In this document: positions 15,678 through 25,153 of the stretch, in pieces
How positions within the stretch are numbered: position 1 is the first letter of the stretch
Layout: each line of letters begins with the position of its first letter
NCBI GenBank assembly: GCA_020073485.1
Contig: JAIQFB010000001.1
Span: 372,001-436,000 of the forward strand
Length of the DNA stretch: 64,000 bases
Source of the DNA: Terriglobia bacterium
GTDB taxonomy: Bacteria > Acidobacteriota > Terriglobia > Acidiferrales > UBA7541
Direction of reading: 5' to 3'
Notes under the pieces: generated by a model
Databases searched by the model: none
Told to the model about the DNA's origin: nothing
The model's input: only the letters and a program-made list of their open reading frames with translations
Position numbers and translations under genes: made by a program

Positions 15678-16415
15678 ATGAAATGGCTTGGACGAAATTT
15701 AAGAAGGCGTTTCCGCCACGGTCTTCGCCATCCTGGTTACACGGCGAAAGCGCTGTTTCATGATGCTCTTGGGATAGACGAGAGGTTCCTCGCAAGCCTT
15801 GTGAATTCGACCCCCGGCGCGATTCGCGGGTTTCTGAACGAACCCTCCGCGAATGTGGAGCTCATGCGGCATTGGAAGAGGTGCGAGCAAAAGCTGCACG
15901 CGGGCTCCCACCCGGGCAACGATCCGTATGCGAAAAAAGTATTGATGCAATATGCCCTGACGCGCGCCTTGGCGCCGGATTTGGTCGTGGAGACCGGTGT
16001 ATCGAGCGGCATATCTTCCACCTACTTGCTCCTGGCGTGTCGCCTCAACGGCAAGGGGCACGTTTATTCAATTGATATCGACAATAAGGAGTATCTGGCC
16101 CCGGGAAACCGCATCGGTTGGATTGTGCCCGATGACCTTAAAACTCGGTGGTCTCTCTTGTTGGGCGACTCCCACGTTGTGCTTCCACACATCCTTTCGC
16201 AGTTGGCTCAAGTGGATATATTTATTCACGATAGCAGCCACACCTACGAGAACATGAAGTTCGAATTCGAGACAAGTTATCCGTATATCCGTCCGGGTGG
16301 ATTGCTCTTGTCCGACGATACCAACTTCAATGCGGCATTTTCCGAATGCGCGAAGGCGTTCCAACCCAAAGCAGTCCGGATTATCCGCAATCTAGGAATT
16401 ATGAAGAAGGCATGA
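15678..16415 (+). CDS. CmcI/Methyltransf_24-like SAM-dependent methyltransferase
   Basis: 245 aa. The Rossmann core shows LVVETGVSSGISSTYLLLA (motif I), GHVYSIDID, then DIFIHDSSHTYENM and GGLLLSDDTN. The acidic/His pattern near HDSSHTYE and SDD resembles the metal-dependent CmcI/catechol-type enzymes. GAGGGGTAG is just before the ATG. It may methylate the RiPP product or a glycan; its placement between the PRMT-like and nucleotidyltransferase genes makes RiPP tailoring plausible. The last ~12 residues look like a natural C terminus, with no sign of truncation. Confidence 0.8.
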   Translation: MKWLGRNLRRRFRHGLRHPGYTAKALFHDALGIDERFLASLVNSTPGAIRGFLNEPSANVELMRHWKRCEQKLHAGSHPGNDPYAKKVLMQYALTRALAPDLVVETGVSSGISSTYLLLACRLNGKGHVYSIDIDNKEYLAPGNRIGWIVPDDLKTRWSLLLGDSHVVLPHILSQLAQVDIFIHDSSHTYENMKFEFETSYPYIRPGGLLLSDDTNFNAAFSECAKAFQPKAVRIIRNLGIMKKA

Positions 16416-16505
16416 CGATATGGGCCGGCACCGGAAATGTCGTCGACCATTAACCAATACGCCTTAATTTAGGTGGCGAACTCGAAAAGGCGCGAGAATG
16501 GCAGC

Positions 16506-17759
16506 ATGACGCGGGAAAGGGGCTGGCGGCAATGCGCGGGCGCGGCACGCCCGGAATTGGAATTCAATTTATGCTGCGGCCGCGCGCTGATCGATCCCGC
16601 GGCCAACGAAAGTGTTCGCCGCCTTATTCAGGAGGGATTGAATTGGCCCGAGGTGCTGGCTGTTGCCGAGCGGCACCGGTTGTCGCCGGTCGTTTATGAG
16701 GTTGTTTCCGCCGCGGCGCAGGACCTGATCTCGCCCGCGCAATTGGATGATCTGCGCCAAGCAGCGGCGCCCTCCATGGCCGCCGGGAAAGCGCTGCTTT
16801 GGGAATTGATCCGTTTGCACCGTTTATTCGAGGGCGCCCAAATTCCGGTGTTCCCCTACAAGGGGCCGCTGCTGGCGTGGATTGCGTACGGCAGCTTCCT
16901 GCGGCGCGAATATCTGGACCTGGATTTCGCCGTCGAACAAAGAAATATTCCCCGGACTCTCGAATTGCTTGAATCCGCGGGTTATCGCCCGCAGTTTGAC
17001 CGGCGGGAGGCGCACGCGGGGGAAGACGGAATCGCGCCGGGCCAGTATTCGTTCCAATCGCACCCGCACAAAATTCTGGCCGAATTTCACACCGAGCGGA
17101 CCCTGCGTTATTTCCCCACTCCCATCGATTTTCAGGACCTAAATACCAGGCTGATGACCGTCGAAATCGGCGAACAGCGCCTGCGCACATTTTCCATCGA
17201 AGACACGCTGGTCATGCTATGTGTCCACGGCGCGAAACACTTCTGGGAGAGGCTGGGCTGGGTGCTCGACATCGCGAAACTGATAACGGCTCAGCAGGTG
17301 AATTGGGAGTTGCTCTCGCGGATTGCGGCAAAAATGGAATCCACTCGCGTGCTACATCTGGGGCTTTACTTGGCGCACGATTTGTTCGGCGCTGCGTTGC
17401 CCGAGCCCATGCTGGAAGAGATTCGCCGTGATCCCGCCGTGCAAGAGTTGGCGGAAAAAGTGTATGAACAATATTCGGGCATCTCGGATCACACCGCGGG
17501 CGTACTGCCGCGTGCCGTGTTCCGGCTCCGATCGCGCGATAAATTCTGGCCCGGCCTGCGCCATCTCTTGCGCCTGGGGATGAGCCCGACCGAGCGCGAC
17601 CTGCAGACCGTGCGTTTGCCGCGTTACCTTGCCCCGCTGTATGTGCTCGTCCGCCCCTGGAGGCTTCTCACCCAGTACGGATGGGGATGGAAACGCCGGC
17701 CGGGGAATGCGCTTTCCCAAAATGAAACGGGTCGCAAAGGATCCGGGGGCGAAACTTGA
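16506..17759 (+). CDS. NTP_transf_5-type nucleotidyltransferase
   Basis: 417 aa from ATG 16506 (a GTG at 16473 would add 11 residues; neither has a strong ribosome binding site). The nucleotidyltransferase core shows PYKGPLL (K119-G120), GS at 129-130 and D138-x-D140 (REYLDLDFAV), the metal-binding pair. A helical C-terminal half follows. Members of this family recur in lasso clusters that also have an HPrK-like gene. Their reaction in these clusters is not established; nucleotide transfer to a phosphorylated C terminus is one idea. It ends the RiPP run; the next gene starts after 125 bases and belongs to the polysaccharide island. Confidence 0.78.
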   Translation: MTRERGWRQCAGAARPELEFNLCCGRALIDPAANESVRRLIQEGLNWPEVLAVAERHRLSPVVYEVVSAAAQDLISPAQLDDLRQAAAPSMAAGKALLWELIRLHRLFEGAQIPVFPYKGPLLAWIAYGSFLRREYLDLDFAVEQRNIPRTLELLESAGYRPQFDRREAHAGEDGIAPGQYSFQSHPHKILAEFHTERTLRYFPTPIDFQDLNTRLMTVEIGEQRLRTFSIEDTLVMLCVHGAKHFWERLGWVLDIAKLITAQQVNWELLSRIAAKMESTRVLHLGLYLAHDLFGAALPEPMLEEIRRDPAVQELAEKVYEQYSGISDHTAGVLPRAVFRLRSRDKFWPGLRHLLRLGMSPTERDLQTVRLPRYLAPLYVLVRPWRLLTQYGWGWKRRPGNALSQNETGRKGSGGET

Positions 17760-17884
17760 GAGCGAAAACCGGGCCCTGCACGATTCCGATGCATACCGTG
17801 AGGATTAACGTATACGCGCTAATAAACTGCGACGGTACGTTTTCAGTTGCGCAAGGCCGGGCATCCGTAGCAGATTAGCGGCGG

Positions 17885-19168
17885 ATGCCTGATGGAGCGC
17901 CCAATTCTGCAGCGCGTTGGTCCGCGGTCGCTATTGCGATCGCGGCCGCGATCTGGTTTTCCTACGCGGGCGTGAAGCATGCCGTTGCCAGCCATTATGC
18001 CGGATCAACCAGCGCGGACGATTGGCTGCATGCTGCTCAAGTGGAACCGGCCGACGCCGAACATTGGTACCAGTTGGGGCGATTCCGCCAGCTGGATTTC
18101 GAGCACACCGATCTCACCCTGGCCCTTACTTACTATCGCCGCGCCGTCGAGCTGAATCCGTATTCGCCATTCTACAAACTCGATCTGGCCGGCACGCTTG
18201 AGATGTCCGGGCAGTACGCGGAAGCGGACAAATATTTTCAAGCCGCCCAGCACGATTATCCGATTTCTCCGGAAGTCTCCTGGAAATACGGCAATTTTCT
18301 GCTCCGCCAGCAGCGCCTGACCGAAGCCTATGACGAAATTCACCGCGCCGTGATGGTGGACCCAAAGCTCATACCCCTGGCCGTTTCGCGCGCCTGGCGG
18401 AGCGATCCGGATGTCCACGTCTTGCTGGATCAAATTTTGCCCGATACACCCACCGCGGACTGGGGAGCGATCGCCTATCTATCCGATTCGCAGGAGCCTG
18501 TGGCCGGACTGGCGGTCTGGAGCCGCCTGATCGCAAAGAAGCCGGCCGTGGAATGGAAAACCGTGTTCCCGTTCCTCGACATGCTGGTCGCGCAGGAACG
18601 ATACGACGACGCCGGCCAGGTGTGGCGCCAGGCATTGTCCCTCGCGGGCGATTCCGCGTCTGCGCAGGAGGCGCGCTCGCTGGTCTTTGACGGCGGATTT
18701 GAAAAGGATCTGTCCGGCGGGGGATTCGGCTGGCAGGAAACGGACGTTGCCGGCGCCAATTTTGATATCGATAGCGACATCAAACATTCGGGCGAGCGTT
18801 CGGCGCGAATCGTTTTCGATGGGTCCGAAAATCTTGCTTACAACAATCTGTATCAACAGGTGCTTGTGACTCCCGGAACGCGCTACCGCTTCCAGGGATA
18901 CCTGCGAACGGAACAGATTTCCACCGATAGCGGCGTACGATTTGAAATCTACGATCCCAGGGACCAGAAGTCCCTGGATATTTTGACGCCCAATGAACAC
19001 GGCACGCAGCCCTGGACTCTCGAGGAGGCCGACTTCATCACCGGGGCGCAAACGCACCTGATCCGCGTGCGTGTGTTTCGCGCACCCAGCGCGCGGCTCG
19101 ACAACAAGATCAGCGGAACGGCGTGGGTGGACGACGTGGCAATTTTCACGGGAGGACCAAAGCCATGA
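17885..19168 (+). CDS. Membrane-anchored TPR protein with C-terminal beta-sandwich
   Basis: 427 aa. One transmembrane segment at about residues 10-28 (SAVAIAIAAAIWFSYAG) anchors it to the inner membrane. TPR-type helices fill about residues 45-170 (for example LTLALTYYRRAVELNPYSPF). From about residue 265 a jelly-roll module of carbohydrate-binding type follows (LVFDGGFEKD, then GTRYRFQGYLRTEQ). Such proteins often sit beside O-antigen ligase-like genes and may scaffold the polymer machinery in the periplasm. Its stop overlaps the next ATG by four bases (ATGA), so it is coupled to the polymerase/ligase gene. Exact function unknown. Confidence 0.8.
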   Translation: MPDGAPNSAARWSAVAIAIAAAIWFSYAGVKHAVASHYAGSTSADDWLHAAQVEPADAEHWYQLGRFRQLDFEHTDLTLALTYYRRAVELNPYSPFYKLDLAGTLEMSGQYAEADKYFQAAQHDYPISPEVSWKYGNFLLRQQRLTEAYDEIHRAVMVDPKLIPLAVSRAWRSDPDVHVLLDQILPDTPTADWGAIAYLSDSQEPVAGLAVWSRLIAKKPAVEWKTVFPFLDMLVAQERYDDAGQVWRQALSLAGDSASAQEARSLVFDGGFEKDLSGGGFGWQETDVAGANFDIDSDIKHSGERSARIVFDGSENLAYNNLYQQVLVTPGTRYRFQGYLRTEQISTDSGVRFEIYDPRDQKSLDILTPNEHGTQPWTLEEADFITGAQTHLIRVRVFRAPSARLDNKISGTAWVDDVAIFTGGPKP

Positions 19169-20394
19169 GCGTGGTCCGCACGGGCATCTGCATCCTGGTT
19201 GCGTTCGCCGTGCTGGCCCATGGCGGCGTCGAGCCCTGGTCCGAGGCCGTGCTGGAAGCGGGCGCCGCCGTTTTGCTGCTGGTCTGGGCGGTGAAAATAG
19301 CAACCGATCCGGGCCTAACCCTGGTTTGGAGCACCTTATTCTGGCCGCTGCTGGCGGTCTGGGTCGTGGCGGCAGTGCAATGGGGAACGGGTCTTAGCAT
19401 GGTTCCGTTTTTAACGCGTATCGAGCTATTGAAATATTCCGCGCTGATCGCCCTGTTTTTTCTGTGCCTGCAATCCTACCGGACGCGCCAGCAGTGGCGC
19501 GGATTCGTATGGTTCCTGCTGATCCTGGGGTTCGCCGTTTCACTATTCGCCATCCTGCAGCATTTTACGTTCAATGGAAAATTGTACTGGGTGCGCGAAA
19601 TGCGCTACGGAGGGACGCCCTTTGGCCCGTACGTGAACCGCAACCATTTTGCCGGCCTGATGGAATTGCTGATCCCGCCCGGCGTGGCCATCCAGGTCCT
19701 GGGAGGAGAGCGCCGCGACCAAATGCCCCTTTTGGCACTGTTCACGGTGTTGCCCATCGGGGCGTTGTTCCTGTCCGCCTCGCGCGGCGGGATCATGAGT
19801 TTCTTTGCGGAGATGGCCTTTCTGGCCATCCTGGTAGTCTTGCGCCGGCGCGAGAAAAAAGCGCTGGTGGCGGCCGTCCTGGTTGTCGGGTTTGCTGCCG
19901 TGCTGGTGTCGTGGCTGGGCATTGGCGCCGCGATGGACCGCTTTGAAAGCTACAAGGGACTCGAGGTCAGCGAGGGCCGGCGTGTCAGCATGTTGCATGG
20001 AACCTGGCATATTTTCCTCGATCATCCCGTTCTTGGAACCGGTTTGGGCACATTGCAACAAATATATCCCCGTTATGAAACTGTCTACGACGGGCTGTTG
20101 GTGAATCACACCCATAACGATTATGCCGAGGCGCTTGCCGAGACAGGCGTTATTGGTGGGATTTGTTTCGCTTCGTTCCTGATTGTTCTGTTTTGGAACG
20201 GCTGGAAAATTCTAGCAGCAGATAGCGATGCAAGAAATCTGGCGTATCACGCCGGCGCTTTGATCGCGTGTTTAGGCCTTCTGGTTCATGCTTTTGTGGA
20301 TTTCAATTTTCATATTCCCTCGAACGCACTCCTATTTCTTCTCCAGGCGGCTTTGGCCACCTCCGTGCTTCCAATATCCGAGCGAGGGCGCTGA
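19165..20394 (+). CDS. O-antigen ligase/polymerase-like membrane protein
   Basis: 409 aa from ATG 19165, coupled by ATGA to the upstream TPR gene. About ten hydrophobic spans are visible. The large periplasmic loop has FGPYVNRNHFAGLMELLIPP and later HNDYAEALAETGVIG, the pattern of the Wzy_C/WaaL superfamily (O-antigen ligase and polymerase). It likely polymerises or ligates lipid-linked glycan repeats on the periplasmic side. The coupled TPR protein and the Wza/Wzc genes downstream favour a Wzy-type polymerase. Polymerase and ligase cannot be told apart from sequence alone. Confidence 0.85.
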   Translation: MSVVRTGICILVAFAVLAHGGVEPWSEAVLEAGAAVLLLVWAVKIATDPGLTLVWSTLFWPLLAVWVVAAVQWGTGLSMVPFLTRIELLKYSALIALFFLCLQSYRTRQQWRGFVWFLLILGFAVSLFAILQHFTFNGKLYWVREMRYGGTPFGPYVNRNHFAGLMELLIPPGVAIQVLGGERRDQMPLLALFTVLPIGALFLSASRGGIMSFFAEMAFLAILVVLRRREKKALVAAVLVVGFAAVLVSWLGIGAAMDRFESYKGLEVSEGRRVSMLHGTWHIFLDHPVLGTGLGTLQQIYPRYETVYDGLLVNHTHNDYAEALAETGVIGGICFASFLIVLFWNGWKILAADSDARNLAYHAGALIACLGLLVHAFVDFNFHIPSNALLFLLQAALATSVLPISERGR

Positions 20395-20583
20395 ACATTA
20401 TCGCTCGGAATGCCGATAGAAAACACGGAGGACAATTCCGGTTTCTACTGCAAATGATGGAACCAGTGCGGGCCGAATTACCGCAATGCCGGAGATACTG
20501 CCTGCTCGGATGGGAACACCGGTGCACAGTTTTGGTGCGGTGTACCTATCCGGAACATTCTAATTTTTCACTAATAAATCCGC

Positions 20584-20610
20584 TTGACTCGCAAGAAGTC
20601 TCTGTATAAT
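20584..20610 (+). promoter_or_regulatory. Strong candidate sigma70 promoter of the export/co-polymerase operon
   Basis: TTGACT (20584-20589) and TATAAT (20605-20610) are 15 bases apart, slightly short, and lie 30 bases upstream of the SLBB gene. The surrounding gap (20395-20583) is AT-richer than the genes and contains no reading frame of note. Confidence 0.6.
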
Positions 20611-20639
20611 GGCAAGCGCGTGGGGGAACATATTTTTTT

Positions 20640-21716
20640 ATGATTCAACAACAGCAGGGCACGTCCCGCCCGGCAGTGCAGGTGTTTACCTGGGCCTTGA
20701 TTTTTCTTCTGCTTCTGGCGCCGGCAGCGTTTTCCCAACAAGAAAAAAAGATCGGAAAGCAAACCAACCTGGCGGTCTCGGAAACCAACGATCGCATCGC
20801 GCAGTTGGCGCAGGCGACTTCGGTGAGGCAGGGCGATTACGTGATCGGCAGCGGCGATCTTCTGGGCGTGGATGTGTTTGACGTGCCCGAGCTTTCCCGC
20901 GACGTCCGCGTCAATGAATCCGGGTATATCTCCCTTCCGCTGATGCCAGCCAAGGTGCGCGCCGAAGGCCTCACCACGTTTCAGTTGCAGGACAAACTGG
21001 CCGAGCTGCTGCAGACCAACGGATTGGTTTCGTCGCCGCAAGTCAGCGTCTCACTGAAAGAGCGGAACAGCCAGCCCATCACTATCATCGGCTCGGTCAA
21101 GACTCCCATGGTGATCCAGGCGGTGCGCCAGACCACGTTGCTACAGGCGCTTTCCCAGGCCGGCGGAATCGCCGACGATGCCGGAAACTCGGTGATCGTG
21201 ACGCGCCAGGCGGAAAAAGCGCTTCCTGCAAGCGATCCGAATGCTCCGCCGATGGCCGCCGAGCCACTGTCGTTCACAATTAATCTGGCCGATCTGCTGG
21301 AAACCGGCGATTCCCGGTTCAATATTCCGCTTCTGGGGGGCGACGTGGTTTCCGTGCCGCGCGCCGGGATCATCTACGTGGTCGGCGCGGTCGTTCGTCC
21401 CGGGGGCTTCGTGATGCAAAACGACCGCGACCACATGACCACCCTGAAAATGTTGTCTCTGGCGGGCGGGCCGAACAACACGGCAAAAGTCAAGGATGCC
21501 GTGATCCTTCGCAAGAATCCGGAGACGGGAAAACGCGACGAGGTTCCCGTGGATTTGAATAAAGTGATGAAACTGAAGACAGAAGATGTCACCCTGCAGG
21601 CCAGCGACATCCTGTTTGTTCCGGACAGCGCGGGCAAACGGGCGCTGCATCGCACCGGCGACATTGCCATATCGCTCACCACCGGCATTGCCATCGTTGC
21701 CGCCGGTAAATTCTGA
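20640..21716 (+). CDS. Wza-like polysaccharide export protein (SLBB domains)
   Basis: 358 aa with an N-terminal signal peptide ending near APAAFSQQ (about residue 33). The polysaccharide export motif begins DYVIGSGDLLGVDVFDVPEL, and two SLBB beta-grasp units follow (SQPITIIGSVKTPMVIQ, then GIIYVVGAVVRPGGF). Wza-type proteins form the periplasmic and outer-membrane conduit for capsule or EPS. No lipobox Cys is seen after the signal peptide, so it may be soluble or inserted without lipidation. The Wzc-type kinase gene follows after 55 bases. Confidence 0.92.
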   Translation: MIQQQQGTSRPAVQVFTWALIFLLLLAPAAFSQQEKKIGKQTNLAVSETNDRIAQLAQATSVRQGDYVIGSGDLLGVDVFDVPELSRDVRVNESGYISLPLMPAKVRAEGLTTFQLQDKLAELLQTNGLVSSPQVSVSLKERNSQPITIIGSVKTPMVIQAVRQTTLLQALSQAGGIADDAGNSVIVTRQAEKALPASDPNAPPMAAEPLSFTINLADLLETGDSRFNIPLLGGDVVSVPRAGIIYVVGAVVRPGGFVMQNDRDHMTTLKMLSLAGGPNNTAKVKDAVILRKNPETGKRDEVPVDLNKVMKLKTEDVTLQASDILFVPDSAGKRALHRTGDIAISLTTGIAIVAAGKF

Positions 21717-21771
21717 ACGGTTGAAAGACCGGATGCCTTCGACTTGACACTTTGGAGCGGATAACGACCTT

Positions 21772-24084
21772 ATGGACGAAACAAACAATTTAGCTCCGCG
21801 CGAGCGCCCGGGCGCCAATCCGGGCGATGCCATCCAGAGCCGCACGCCGTTTCTGGCGCTGGATTTGATGCCGCGGGAACCGCACCTGCTCGACTACCTG
21901 CTGGTATTGCGCAAGCACCAGTGGCTGATCATGTTCTTCCTTCTAGCCGTCGTCTCCATCGTGACCATTGCCACGTTCCGCATGCGGCCCATCTACGAAG
22001 CGACGGCCCGCGTCGAAATTGACCGGGAAAACAACAACGCCATGCATTTCGCCGATTCCACGCAGGAAGACGAGTACGCTGACCTTGAGGACTACATCGT
22101 CACGCAATCGAAAATTCTGCAGAGTGAGACCCTGGCCATGCTCACGGTGAGGTCCATGGGCCTGGACCGGCTGCCGCAATACGGCGGCCAGCCGGGCAAG
22201 CCGGTGAAAGCCGCGGCCGAAAACAGCCTGGTGCGGCCCGCGGCGCTCGGCGCGTTTCTTGGTGGCCTGAGCATCAAGCGCGTGCCCAACACCCGCCTGC
22301 TCGATGTGACCTACGAGTCCACCGATCCGGCCCTAGCCGCGCGCATCGTGAACGCTCATATCAACAACTTCATCGAACAGAATTTCCGCAGTAAATTCGA
22401 GGCAGCCACGCAAGCCTCCAACTGGCTCACCGGGCAGCTCAACGAGATGAAGATCAAGGTCGAGAACGCCGAGGATGCGCGCCTGGCCTACGAGCGCGAA
22501 AATCAGATCTGGACCATCGACGAAAAGAACGACATCAGCACGCAAAAGCTGGCCGACCTGAACAAGCAGTTGACTGATGCGCAGGCCGATCGGATCAATA
22601 AGGAAGCCGTCTATCAGCTTGCGCAATCGGGAAATTACGACGCCATCGCCGCCGTCCGCGAGAGCCAGGTCATCCAGGACATTCTCAAACAGCAGACCAC
22701 GCTGACTTCCGAATACGCCGACGCGGTAAACCAGTACGGCCCGAAATATCCCAAAGTGCTGCGCATTCAGGCCCAAATTAAAGACCTCGACCAGCTCATC
22801 ACCCGGGAAAAAGTGAATATCGGCAATCAGGTGGAAGCCGACTACCGCGGCGCGCGCCAGCGCGAACTGCTGCTGCAGCAGGCCCTTGACCAGCAGAAGG
22901 CGCAGACCAATGCCACCGCGGAAAAGCTGGTGCAGTACAACATCCTGAATCGCGAAGCCGAGGCCAACAAGCAGCTCTACGACGGCATGCTGCAGAAGCT
23001 GAAGGAAGCGGGCATCTCTGCCGGCTTGCGCTCCTCGAACATTCGCATCGTCGACCCCGCGTTGATTCCCACCGGGCCGTCACGTCCCAATAAGACGCGA
23101 AACATCATGCTCAGCATTCTGGTGGGATTCATTGGCGGCATCGGTTTGGCGTTGTTGCGCGAGTATCTGGACAACACCGTGAAGACTCCGGACGACATCG
23201 AGACCCTGGCGCGGCTGCCGTCGCTGGCCGTGGTGCCGGCGCTTTCCAGTTCCAGCGGAAAGCGCAGCGGGCGTTTGTCAAAATTGTTAAAGACTCCGGT
23301 GATCGCCTCCAAGGAAGGCCGCGCCGAACTGATTTCGCACAACATGCCGCAGTCGCAGATGTCGGAGGCGTTTCGCGCCTTGCGCACGTCCCTGCTTCTG
23401 TCCCAGGCCGATCATCCGCCGCAAGTGATCCTAATGACCAGCGCACTGCCGCGCGAAGGCAAAACCACCGCGGCCGTCAACTTGGCCGTGACCTTGGCGC
23501 AACTGGGAGACAAGACGCTGCTGGTGGACGCCGACTTGCGCAAACCCGGCATCAACCGCGCCTTGAGCCTAGTGGATGGAAAGCACGCCGGACTGAGCTC
23601 TTATCTCGCGGGAGTTTCTTCCCTGGATTTGATTACCGTGCCGCATCCGGCCATTACCAATCTGGCGGCGATTCCCACCGGGCCGATCCCGCCCAACCCT
23701 GCCGACCTGCTGTCTTCGCGCCGGCTGACCGAATTGATTGGCGAACTCAGGTCGCGGTACAAATTTATCGTCATCGATTCGCCTCCTATCATGGCTGCGA
23801 CCGACGCGGTCATTCTATCGGTGCTGGTGGACGGTGTATTGATGGTGGTGCGCAGCGGCGAGACTCCCAAGGAAGCGTTCGTGCGCACGCGCGATCTGCT
23901 GGCCGGCGTGAAATGCCACATGCTGGGCGTGGTTTTGAACGCCGTCGATGCCAGCTCGCCCGATTACTACTACTCGTACCGATACTATCCCTATTCGTAC
24001 GGCGGTTACGGACGGGAAGACGAGTCGCGGAAGTCCCGCAAAGCTCGCCGGGCCGAAGCGGAATCTCAACTGGGCCAGGACTAG
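21772..24084 (+). CDS. Wzc-type polysaccharide co-polymerase/BY-tyrosine kinase
   Basis: 770 aa. The N-terminal Wzz domain has a transmembrane segment near residues 48-65 (LIMFFLLAVVSIVTIATF), a long coiled-coil middle (about 200-400), and a second transmembrane segment near 445-465 (IMLSILVGFIGGIGLALL). The cytoplasmic BY-kinase domain has Walker A' ALPREGKTT (about 558-566), Walker A'' LLVDADLRKPG, and Walker B FIVIDSPP. The tail carries a dense tyrosine cluster (DYYYSYRYYPYSYGGYG, about 731-747), the usual autophosphorylation target that controls polymer length and export. Kinase and Wzz in one chain follow the Gram-negative layout. The next gene starts 20 bases downstream. Confidence 0.94.
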   Translation: MDETNNLAPRERPGANPGDAIQSRTPFLALDLMPREPHLLDYLLVLRKHQWLIMFFLLAVVSIVTIATFRMRPIYEATARVEIDRENNNAMHFADSTQEDEYADLEDYIVTQSKILQSETLAMLTVRSMGLDRLPQYGGQPGKPVKAAAENSLVRPAALGAFLGGLSIKRVPNTRLLDVTYESTDPALAARIVNAHINNFIEQNFRSKFEAATQASNWLTGQLNEMKIKVENAEDARLAYERENQIWTIDEKNDISTQKLADLNKQLTDAQADRINKEAVYQLAQSGNYDAIAAVRESQVIQDILKQQTTLTSEYADAVNQYGPKYPKVLRIQAQIKDLDQLITREKVNIGNQVEADYRGARQRELLLQQALDQQKAQTNATAEKLVQYNILNREAEANKQLYDGMLQKLKEAGISAGLRSSNIRIVDPALIPTGPSRPNKTRNIMLSILVGFIGGIGLALLREYLDNTVKTPDDIETLARLPSLAVVPALSSSSGKRSGRLSKLLKTPVIASKEGRAELISHNMPQSQMSEAFRALRTSLLLSQADHPPQVILMTSALPREGKTTAAVNLAVTLAQLGDKTLLVDADLRKPGINRALSLVDGKHAGLSSYLAGVSSLDLITVPHPAITNLAAIPTGPIPPNPADLLSSRRLTELIGELRSRYKFIVIDSPPIMAATDAVILSVLVDGVLMVVRSGETPKEAFVRTRDLLAGVKCHMLGVVLNAVDASSPDYYYSYRYYPYSYGGYGREDESRKSRKARRAEAESQLGQD

Positions 24085-24103
24085 GCCGCCAGGAGGACTT
24101 TCT

Positions 24104-25153
24104 TTGGTCTATCTAATTACCGGCGGTGCGGGATTTATCGGTTCGCACCTGGCCGAACGCCTGCTGGAGCGTGGCGATACGGTCCTGCTGATGGACAATC
24201 TTTCCACCGGCAGCATGGAAAATATCCGGCATCTCAAGAAATATGACCGGATGCACTATTTTCTCGAGCCTCTGGAAAACCGCCACCTGCTGGCCGAACT
24301 GGTGGACGAGTCCGACGTCATTCTGCATCTGGCCGCGGCTGTGGGCGTGAAGCTCATTGTGGAAAGTCCGGTTCGCACCATCGAAACCAACGTCAACGGG
24401 ACGCAGTCCGTGCTCGAGGCGGCCGCCCGCAAACGCAAGCTGGTCTTCACCGCATCCACTTCCGAAGTGTACGGAAAAAACACCAACGTCCCCTTTCACG
24501 AAGACGCCGATCTCGTCCTCGGCCCGACGACCAAAGGCCGCTGGAGCTATGCGGCCTCGAAAGCCCTGGATGAATTCCTGGCCCTCTCTTATTGGAAAGA
24601 AAAGGGACTTCCCGTAGTGGTCGCGCGTTTCTTTAATACAGTCGGACCGCGGCAAACGGGACGTTACGGCATGGTCCTGCCGAATTTTGTCGGGCAGGCG
24701 CTGGAAGGCGCTCCCCTTACCGTGTATGGCAACGGGCAGCAGTCGCGATGCTTTTGCGACGTGCGCGACGCTGTGGAAGGACTGTTGCGATTAATCGCCA
24801 CGGACCAGGCCGTGGGAGAAGTCGTGAATATCGGCAACGACGAAGAGGTCACCATTGAAGGCCTCGCGCGCATGGTGAAGGAGCGCACCGGCAGCCCTTC
24901 TCCCATCGAATTCGTTCCCTATGACCAGGCCTATGAACCCGGCTTCGAAGATATGTTCCGGCGTGTCCCATCCGTGGCGAAATTGGAGAGGCTGACGGGT
25001 TTTCGGCCGCAAACGCCGTTGGCGCAGATCATAGACCGCGTGGTGTCGTATCAAAGCGACAAGCGAGCCGGGGCCATGCCCCTGGCGTTTGACATTGCCC
25101 CTGTGAAAAACGACAGTGGGGTGCAGCCCGAACACGTTCGGTCCAGAACATGA
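24104..25153 (+). CDS. NAD-dependent sugar epimerase/decarboxylase (UDP-xylose or GDP-sugar type)
   Basis: 349 aa from a TTG at 24104, chosen because AGGAGG (24091-24096) is 7 bases upstream; the open frame extends back into the kinase gene but this is not needed. The Rossmann motif is ITGGAGFIGSHL at the N terminus and the catalytic pair is Y149/K153 (YAASK). GRYGMVLPNFVGQAL and ARFFNTVGPRQTGR are typical of extended SDR nucleotide-sugar enzymes such as UDP-glucuronate decarboxylase. Substrate cannot be fixed. Its stop overlaps the following GT gene (ATGA), so it supplies a sugar donor in that operon. Confidence 0.88.
   Translation: MVYLITGGAGFIGSHLAERLLERGDTVLLMDNLSTGSMENIRHLKKYDRMHYFLEPLENRHLLAELVDESDVILHLAAAVGVKLIVESPVRTIETNVNGTQSVLEAAARKRKLVFTASTSEVYGKNTNVPFHEDADLVLGPTTKGRWSYAASKALDEFLALSYWKEKGLPVVVARFFNTVGPRQTGRYGMVLPNFVGQALEGAPLTVYGNGQQSRCFCDVRDAVEGLLRLIATDQAVGEVVNIGNDEEVTIEGLARMVKERTGSPSPIEFVPYDQAYEPGFEDMFRRVPSVAKLERLTGFRPQTPLAQIIDRVVSYQSDKRAGAMPLAFDIAPVKNDSGVQPEHVRSRT

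Noticed and set aside
21744-21771. TTGACA followed by GATAAC upstream of the Wzc gene, looking like a promoter
   Set aside because: The two boxes are only about 10 bases apart, far too close for a sigma70 promoter. The region is better read as the ribosome binding site area (GGAGCGG) of the kinase gene.
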